From: Prionace glauca
Taxonomy: Eukaryota > Chordata > Chondrichthyes > Carcharhiniformes > Carcharhinidae
DNA: 64,000 nucleotides
Direction: 5' to 3'
NCBI GenBank assembly: GCA_037974335.1
Contig: CM075724.1
Location: 72,100,850 to 72,164,849, forward strand
Part shown: positions 57,209 through 64,000 of the stretch, in pieces
How positions within the stretch are numbered: position 1 is the first letter of the stretch
Layout of the letters: each line of letters starts with the position of its first letter
Made by a program: the position numbers and the translations under genes
Notes under the pieces: generated by a model
The model's input: the letters and a program-made list of their open reading frames with translations, nothing else
Told to the model about the DNA's origin: nothing
The model's database searches: none

Positions 57209-57400
57209 GGTCCAGTTATCTCCCACTGTCCAAAGATGTGGGATTTCGGTTAATTGGTCAATGCTAAAATGCCCATTTTGTTAAAGACAGAGTAAATACG
57301 GGAAAGGGGCTGGCTGGAATTGTTGTCAGTGCAGGCTCGATAAGCCGAATGGTCCCTTTCTGCACTGTGTGTACCCTATGACTATATGCGGTGTGCAAGC
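57209..57400 (+). mobile_element. SINE 3' half
   Basis: TCTCCCACTGTCCAAAGATG to CTTTCTGCACTGTG: the body and tail of the HE1-like SINE, lacking the head. It lies immediately 3' of the family A LINE tail. Confidence 0.7.
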
Positions 57401-57411
57401 TGTTGTACAGT

Positions 57412-57712
57412 GAGTTTTAGTTAGTTTATTGATTTATGTCAAGAAGGCTTATATTAACCTTGCAATGAAGTTACTGTGTAAATACCCTCGTCACCACACC
57501 CTGGCACCTGTTTGGGCAGACAGAAGGAAAATTCAACTGGGCCAATTCACGTAATCAACACGACTTTCAGACTGCCGGATGAAACCAGAGGACCCAAAGG
57601 AGACCCACGCATACATGAGGACAATGTGCAGACTCCACACGGACGGTGACCCAAGCCGGGAAACGAACTGGGGTCCCAGGCACTGTGAGGAAGCATTATG
57701 GGCGAACGGCGC
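57412..57712 (-). mobile_element. tRNA-derived SINE, near full length
   Basis: The reversed copy starts with TTTATTGATTTATG, contains GCAATGAAGTTACTGTG, GTCACCACACCCTGGC, GACTCCACACGGACGGTGAC and the reversed tRNA head (GGGTCCCAGGCACTGTGAGG) to about 57712. It belongs to the AATAAAC-ended subtype. It sits 43 bp downstream of the stop codon of the membrane exon. Confidence 0.82.
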
Positions 57713-57754
57713 CAATATTCTACCACATACTCTGTAATAATGTTTTTCTTACCT

Positions 57755-57861
57755 TTAATATGGGCGCCTTTTGAAATGGACCACAATGACAATTGCCAGA
57801 ATGAGAATCACGATGAATCCTAATACAAAACGAGGAATCGGAGCAACGTGGAGCCTATGAA
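57755..57861 (-). CDS. Transmembrane and tail exon of the C1-type Ig protein
   Basis: Acceptor AG at 57862-57863 (TTTATGTTAG) opens a phase-1 frame that joins correctly to the C1 exon donor. It codes about 35 residues: a short linker (VHRLHVAPIPR), one strongly hydrophobic helix (FVLGFIVILILAIVIVV) and a basic tail HFKRRPY, then TAA at 57755-57757. A GTAAGA donor-like site lies three bases after the stop (57747-57752), so a 3' UTR intron is possible. The helix has no charged residue, unlike adaptor-coupled receptors, and the tail has no signalling motif, so a ligand or recognition role is more likely than signalling. No disruption seen. Confidence 0.75.
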
Positions 57862-58544
57862 CTAACATAAACGAATTATAGGAATCGTCAGTTCATTGTA
57901 AGTGGCACGTTTCGGCTACAATAAAATAAGACAGACAAATTTATAATTTCAGTGTCTCTAATTGCAAAAGGATTGACATCCTGTATGTGAATTTTGAATC
58001 AGGAAGTGAATAAAATATTTATGTTCCGCCATACGTTCCAACTGCATGAAAAGCGGGAGCGTTGAGTTAACATAGGTAAGTCGAAGGATGAAGAAATCAG
58101 TTGGCATGAAATCATCTACGCTCCGTGATTTGCCAAGTTCAGCAAATAAAAAAAAAATGCAATTATGCCTCAAAGATATGCCTTATTTGTATCCAACAGA
58201 GTAATCATCCGCTAGTCACCGAATTACAAGATCACTTTTCTGCACTTGAAATATTCTCCTCACGCCCACACAACACCGCACAACCTCGTGTAATATTCCT
58301 CACTTTACCTTGAAAAGTACAGCTGCAGAATACTTTATTTTTGTTCAGTAGCATTCATGTTCGTGGAACTAATGTCTTAGTAGGCTAGGTGGAATTAGCC
58401 GTTTTTCTTTGCTATGCGCAATTTATGCGCATGTTTGAAAATAAAATGATTTGAATTGTTGTATGTTTTATTTTCAGCATGTGGATCAAATTATAGGCTT
58501 CCAGAACTTTACTAAGAATGGTAAATTGTTTCCGCAAAATGACG
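57862..58544. other. Intron of the C1-type gene (unique part)
   Basis: AT-rich, no recognised repeat. It is the 3' end of the 4.4-kb intron between the C1 and membrane exons. Confidence 0.6.
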
Positions 58545-59825
58545 CATGGTTAGTAAGTTTGCAGATGACACCAAGATTGGTGGCACCGTGGACAGTGAAC
58601 GCAAACTAACCTCCCATCCGTTGACTCTGTCTACACTTCTCGCTGCCGGGCAAAGCAGCCAGTATAATTAAGGACCCCACGTACTCCGGACATGTTTTCT
58701 TTCACTTTTCTCCATTGGGAAGAAGATGCATTGATTTCAGGTCACTTACCAACCGTCTCAAAAACAGCTTCCTCCCTGCTGCTGTCAGACTTTTGAATGG
58801 ACTTACCTTGCACTAAGTTGATTTTTCTATACACCCTTTTCTATACACCCTAACATTGCATCCTGCACTCTCTTTTCCTTCTGTATGAAGGGTATGCTTT
58901 GTCTGTATAGGGCGCAAGAAGTATGTTAATGCATGTGATAATAATAAATCAAATCAGATCAAATCAAAAAAGTTATGTGGATTTACAACGGAATGTTGAT
59001 CAATTGGGCCAATCGGCTGATGAGTAGTGGATGGAGGTTAACTTAAACAAATGCGAAGTGATGCAATCTGGTAGATCTGCCGAGGGCAGGACCTACTCCG
59101 TTAATAGTAGGGCGTTGGGGAGAGTTATAGAACGAAGAGATCTAGGAGTACTGGTTCACAGTTCCTTCAAAATGGAGTCACAGGTGGACTGAGTGGTAAA
59201 GAAAACATTCGGCATTTTAGGGTTCATTGGTCAGAACATTGAATGCAAGAGTTGGACATCTTGTTGAAGTTGTACGTGACATTAGTAAGACCACATTGGG
59301 ATACTGTGTACAGTTATGTACATACTGTCACAGAAATAATATTAATAAACTCGGAAGAGTGCATAAAAGATTTACGAGGATGTTATCAGGAGATGATGGA
59401 TTTAGTTATAAGGACAGGCTTGATAGAATGACATTTATATATATTTCCCCTGGAGGAAGGAGGCTTGAGGGTGATCTTACAGAGGTGCATAAGATGATGA
59501 GGGGCATAGATCAGCTAGATAGTCAACATATTTTCCCCAAAACAGTGGAGCCTAAAACTAGTGGGCATCAGATAATGCTGAGAGAGGAGAGACACAAAAG
59601 TGTCTAGAGGGTTGTGAATATCAAGCTGTCAGATGTAATAGTAGAGGCAAGTACAATTTTGTCTTTTGAAAAGCATTTAGAAAGTTACATCGGTAAGATG
59701 TATATAGATGCATATGGTCTAGATACGGGCAACCGGTACGAGCTTGGTGGTTAGAAAACAGCGACATGGACAAGCTGTGCCAAGTGTCCATTTCCATGCT
59801 GTAACCCTGTTACTTTATGACTCTA
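58545..59825 (+). mobile_element. CR1 family F LINE split by an L2 3' end
   Basis: TTAGTAAGTTTGCAGATGAC ([15 protein letters not shown]) at 58550-58600, then continuing at about 58971 (DLQRNVDQLGQSADEXWMEVNLNKCEVM) to the tail near 59820 (CATGCTGTAACCCTGTTACTTTATG). The C-terminal domain is decayed (KDRLDRMTF, RRLEGDLTEVHKMMRGIDQLD). The split position lies between FADD and the MEF block, where L2 sequence intervenes. Confidence 0.72.
58605..58970 (+). mobile_element. L2-type LINE 3' end inside CR1
   Basis: CTCTGTCTACACTTCTCGCT, AAGCAGCCAGTATAATTAAG, TCCTCCCTGCTGCTGTCAGA and an end of AAATCAAATCAGATC repeats. It matches in reverse the start of the L2 copy at 12645-12990. Confidence 0.75.
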
Positions 59826-60250
59826 CTGGGACTTGATGGTTTGAGTTATAAGAAGAGGTTGGATAGATTGGGACTCTTTTCCCTGGAGCACCTAAGGCAT
59901 AGGCGTGATCTTATAGAGGCCTGTAAAATATTGAGCGTAATAGATAAGGCAGATAATCAACATCATTCCCCAGGTAGGGGAGTCTAAAACAGGAGGTCAT
60001 AAGTTTAAGATGAGAGCGGAGAGATACAAAGGGATCTAGACGTGCATTTCTTTCAGTCAGTGCGTGTCTGGAACGAGCTGTCAGATGCAATTGCCGTGGT
60101 GGTACAGTTTTGTCATTTAAGGTGCAGTTCGACAGTCGACAGCTACATGTGCAAGATGGGTATAGAGGGATATGGAACAAACGTGGGAACTTGGGACTAC
60201 CTTAGGTATGAAAGGCAAGGGCGGCACGGAAAATTTCCAGGAGAAGATCG
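59826..60250 (+). mobile_element. CR1 family F 3' end, second copy
   Basis: Begins TACTGGGACTTGATGGTTTG with LSYKKRLDRLGLFSLEHLRH, and decayed C-terminal domain to about 60250. It follows directly on the preceding copy's tail, in the same orientation. Confidence 0.65.
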
Positions 60251-60489
60251 TTGCCTTAACTCTTCACCTACCGTTCATGAAGTGCAAGATCTACAGAGGT
60301 GATTACAGAGATGTGAATTGAGGCTTTAACTGAATTTACTTAACGTTCTAAACTGGCGATGTTGGATCTTCGGGGCATAATAACAAACGTCCTGCTTTAT
60401 CCGATGAACAGATTTAATAACTTAGCTTTGAGACGTCGTAACAGAAAAACATGACTTGCATTCTGGTTTTTGAGCATTACAATGCGATA
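60251..60489. other. Unassigned spacer in the intron
   Basis: No feature recognised. Confidence 0.4.
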
Positions 60490-61600
60490 GGCAAGATTAC
60501 CTTACATAAACATAGGCGTAGAAAACATAAATAAGAGGAATAGGAATGGGTCATACGGCATTTCAAGCCTCTATCTCCATTCATTCTGAGCATGGTAGAT
60601 CGTCCAATTCAGTAACCCGATCCGAACTTCTCCCATATCCTTTGATCCCATTCGCCATAAAAGCTATTTAACTCCTCCCTCAAAATGTGCAATATTTTTC
60701 GCTTCAACTGCATTCTTTGGTAGTGAGTTGCAGAAGCTTACCGCTCTCGAGGTGAAGCAACGTCTCCTCATCTCAGTGTTAAAAAGGTTTACTCCGTATC
60801 TTTAGACTATGCGCATGTTTGTGGGCTCCCCAACATTGAACCACACTTTCTTTACCATGTTATCTAGTCCTTTTAGAATTTTCAATGTTTCTATGAGATT
60901 CCTCCTGTTCATTATTTTGTACTCCAGCGAGCAAATCCTTTGCCGATTAAATCTCTCTTCACAACTGAATCCCTCCATCCCGGCAATAAGTCTAGCAAAC
61001 TCCCTCTGTAGCAAGAACTTCCCTCCGCAGATAAAGAGACAAATGCTGAATACAGTATTCCAGGCGTTATCTCTCCAAAGCACTGTATATTTACACTAAA
61101 ACATATTTGCTTCTGTAATCGCATCCTCTCCCTCTGTGGCAACAATGTAATTTGTGTCTGCTGCGCATACATGCTTATCTTGAATGATTAATGTACTATT
61201 TCAGCCAGGTTTCGTTGTACATTCCCCTCTCAATCTAAAGTCTCTCAGATCATATTTTGTCTTCCAGCTTTTACTACAACACCATCCTGAACCGCTATGC
61301 ATTTGCCCACTCATTCATTTTCTTTTTTCTAAATCTTTGTATCTCCATCAAAACTCACCCTCCCACCCAGTTTTGTATCATTTACAAATTTCGAGATATT
61401 GCATTTAGATCCATCATTTAAATCGTCCATCTATGTTGTGAATATCTGAATTCCCAGCACCGATCCCTCCTGTACTCCACTAGTCAATGTCTGCCATCCG
61501 GAAAAGAAAAAGACCTGCCTATTCTAACTCTTTGTTTCCTATGCGCCAGCCAGATTTCTGTTCATCTCAATATACAGTCCCCAATTCGAAACACTATTAT
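60490..61600 (-). mobile_element. Old CR1-like LINE, decayed
   Basis: Reversed tail (CATAAATAAGAGGAATAGGA, GGTCATACGGCATTTCAAGC), C-terminal domain (FSCEERFNRQRICSLEYKIM, RRNLIETLKILKGLDNMV at 60.85-60.98 kb) and RT region up to about 61600. Many changes; the catalytic box region (61380-61400, TCATTTACAAATTTCGAGAT) is no longer readable as FADD. Confidence 0.65.
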
Positions 61601-62217
61601 TTTGCACGAGGCAATAAGTACAAGGTAATAAATGTCAACATTGAATAGCTATGATCGATCTTTCTTGGACAGAAGGAAAAGTCAGCTAAGGAATCATGAA
61701 CCATAGAATAGGCGGACATTTCTGAATTACAGCTATTGTTCACGGCATTCGAGAATATTTAAAAAGGAAGGATTGATTGAGGACTGCAGCTGTAGAGCAA
61801 ACAGATGCAATTTCTACAAGCAAATGTTATTTTCAATGGATAAAGGAACAGGGCTATTTCCGGTGACAAGTAATTTGATGCAGGTAAAACATTGGGCACA
61901 AAGGACCAGCGTTTTCCAAAGTTATTCAGAGAAATGGAACGACAGAACTGGAAACAGAAAATTTTTGGCCTAGATGGGCTTCTACCATTTGGCGATGATT
62001 TTACTGCGTACTCCAACGAAAACGTCCGTGTGCAGAGTTGAAATCTGTCAGTGTGAGGAGAATGATAGCTGAATTATAAAAAATGGACGATACCCATGTG
62101 ACGCCTTATATGTAAAGGCATTGCTTTCAGTATCGATGAATCGAAGTCTCTAGCCTCCTTAATAATCTGTAAATAAATATTCTTAATAAAACTGGTTTGC
62201 TCTACTATTTGTCTCAC
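61601..62217. other. Unassigned intron sequence
   Basis: AT-rich, no repeat recognised. Confidence 0.5.
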
Positions 62218-62517
62218 CTTTCCAACTTAGAACATTGAAGGTGGCATTAACCGGAACACTAAGCGTGCGATGCGTTACTTGGCACATTACGTTACGGACA
62301 GTTCGAGTGACAACCAGACAGCTGATAAGTTCATAAAGTCCTTCGGAATTTAAAGATTTAAACGTATTTATCCCAGTTGCAATACGAAAGCCATCCTTGT
62401 ACCAAGTTACATTGATATCATCCGGATAAAAAGCCGCCGTTTTACACGAAATATTTAGAAACTCGGCTGTATTATTTGCAAGTAACTCGGACTTAATGCT
62501 CAACGGATTTGGAGCAA
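62218..62517 (-). CDS. Immunoglobulin C1-set domain exon of a membrane protein
   Basis: Exon of exactly 300 bp, acceptor AG at 62518-62519 after a T-rich tract (CTGTTTCTGTTTTATTTTGC on the minus strand), donor GTGAGA from 62217, phase 1 at both ends. It codes about 100 residues forming a C1-set Ig fold: Cys25 (LNISCKTAAFYP), Trp39 (INVTWYKDG), Cys79 in the CQVTH signature (CxVxH, typical of C1 domains), plus an extra Cys67. The FYPDDINVTW strand is characteristic of C1 domains in MHC, Ig, TCR, tapasin, SIRP and B7-H6-like proteins. Four N-glycosylation sequons. The next exon is the membrane exon at 57.8 kb. A V exon would be expected further upstream, beyond 64 kb. Precise family unknown; a V-C1 membrane protein is inferred. 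Confidence 0.82.
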
Positions 62518-64000
62518 CTGCAAAATAAAACAGAAACAGGCGTATTACATCGACGGTGATCATCTTTGCTGTGTAACCAACATTTCGTCCAGTCATTAGA
62601 TTTGCACTAACCTTAAATTGCCTGTGATACTTTACATTAACGTTCACTACGATTAGAGAGCAATTATTGCACCCTTCAAAGGGTATGGAGAAACAGTGTG
62701 AGGAATGCAAACAGCTGTGCATCTTTTTTGTGCATTAAGTTCAATACAAAGAAAACGTATAATTTCTTTCCAAACCAAGGAATGTTCTCTACTATATCCA
62801 ATCCAATGGAGACAGGCAGACAAAATCAAATTGCGAACAAATAAATGTATTATTAAGGAAAAGTGACGAATGAGACAGAACAAAATCGAACATTTGCATT
62901 GCATTAATGTCTTCCTGCATTGCCAAAAATAATTAAAATCTGAACAAATGTACGATTGTTTTATTAATCGTTGCAAGAGACACTGCAGATTGAAAACTTT
63001 CTTTGCTTGAGTTCTGAATTGCTTGCACGAATTTAGTATTTACGATTGAATTAAGTATAACACACTAATGCCTTTCCACTGCTGTCAATCTTGGAGAGCC
63101 ACAGTTTAATCGCAACTGCTAAAGAAACCGCTCTCTGCGAGAAAAAAAATCCCAATATCCTTGTTTGACTGCTCATAACTTTTGGATCAAACTTGCTCCC
63201 CGATTAATAAAGGGAAGTCATATTACGCACCGCCGTCAAATGTAAAACGAAGTAAACTCTTAAGTGATGAAGGTTCACAAAAGAGTAATCGATAGAAGAG
63301 GGGACAACAATTAATATTTTAATCCCGGGCACCGAAAATACAATTATAACTAATTCTCGAAACTAATATTTGAAATATTTATGTATAAAATATGCCGCAG
63401 TTGTCTGATTTTCGGTACACTGTTGGATTTTATTTTTCATTACTGAAAGCCGGGTGTGCAATGCAGTCTATAAAGAATCGACGGGATATTTTCAAGAACA
63501 ACAGTTCTCTTTCCGAATGGCTGGGTTTTCATGTTGGCCGATGCAGTGATGGAAGCCAAGTAGTAGTTCTATCACACAACACGTCCCAATGCATTTTATT
63601 AACGTCAATTGAAATATAAATCACAACAGCTTAAAACGTGCTACCAATTATTTACATTCCACTTTGGCGGAAAGTCAGGATTTACGGCAACTTCTTCATC
63701 AATCGAATAGCAATGGATTTGAATTTCAGTTCTCACACATAACCCTGAATGAACTGAATTGCTATCACAGCGGAAATCGCTTTATATCGGCTTAATATTT
63801 TGTTGTTTTTCTACTGCCCCGCCCCCCGACCCACTCTCCCCTCCACTCACCCTCCACTCCCCGCACCCCTCACCTCCTCCCCGCACCCCCCCCCCCCCCC
63901 CCCCTACACACACACACCCTTGACTTTTTATGTAATTTTGCAGCACAACATTATGATTTGGGGTATAATTTTCACTTGCAACGCAAAGAATGGATCGATT
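62518..64000. other. Upstream intron of the C1-type gene, no exon seen
   Basis: No V-domain exon or leader was recognised on the minus strand. A C run lies at 63886-63904 followed by CA repeats. Open frames here have no domain. Confidence 0.55.
63886..63904. repeat. Poly(C) run and CA repeat
   Basis: Nineteen C in a row followed by ACACACACAC. Confidence 0.95.

Noticed and set aside
3478-62517. A single gene joining the V exon and the C1 and membrane exons
   Set aside because: On the minus strand the order is C1, membrane exon with stop, then V 54 kb later. The V exon cannot precede C1 in one transcript, so two genes are more likely.
1-64000. CRISPR arrays, rRNA, tRNA genes, prokaryotic operons
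   Set aside because: None seen. The tRNA-like boxes all belong to SINEs, and the direct repeats are LINE tails or local duplications.

Overview
The window reads as shark (elasmobranch) chromosomal DNA. It is a vertebrate-type, gene-poor, intron-rich stretch packed with CR1-clade LINEs whose 3' ends are GTTCTAT, GTTCTTAT or GTTCTTT repeats instead of poly(A). It also holds tRNA-derived SINEs of the elasmobranch HE1 type and L2-type LINEs ending in AAATC repeats. No bacterial-style genes, rRNA, tRNA genes or CRISPR arrays are visible. The species call is inference from the repeat families and from the host immune exons.

Host genes are few and all lie on the minus strand. At the right end are two well-formed exons of an immunoglobulin-superfamily surface protein: a C1-set domain exon (62218-62517) and a membrane exon with a short basic tail (57755-57861), joined by phase-1 introns. 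At the left end is one V-set exon (3478-3798), also phase 1 at both ends. It has a J-like strand G motif and resembles NKp30 (NCR3) and the amphibian XMIV family; a possible membrane exon follows at 2561-2673. In transcription order the C1-TM gene is followed by the V gene, so these are two neighbouring genes in the same orientation. The leader exons and the V exon of the first gene were not found.

Layout: 90-2550 CR1 family A, largely open; 2561-3798 NKp30-like exons; 5855-10640 pieces of family A and an old CR1; 11.2-12.25 kb short retroelement scraps; 12.6-13.6 kb L2; 13.6-15.7 kb two copies of a GC-rich repeat ending in a Myb-like reading frame; 15.7-16.4 kb CA-rich simple DNA; 17.7-19.6 kb LTR-retrotransposon fossil; 19.8-21.4 kb CR1 family B; 22.9-24.7 kb L2 with a family D insertion and a nearly perfect 157-bp inverted duplication; 24.8-33.2 kb several family B copies; 33.5-36.3 kb SINE and a repeat 3' end; 36.3-47.7 kb CR1 families B, D, F and SINEs nested in one another; 47.7-49.8 kb CR1 family E; 49.8-52.9 kb mostly unique DNA; 53.1-57.2 kb an almost complete family A CR1 with ORF1 (esterase-like) and ORF2 (endonuclease plus reverse transcriptase); 57.2-57.9 kb SINEs next to the membrane exon; 58.5-61.6 kb old CR1 copies; 61.6-64 kb the C1 exon and unique flank.

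The most interesting items are the NKp30-like and C1-type immune exons side by side, the patchwork DNA-repair scar at 23.5-24.3 kb, the SINE-like module built into the family A LINE 3' UTR, and a conserved run of 11-13 G inside the coding region of family B.
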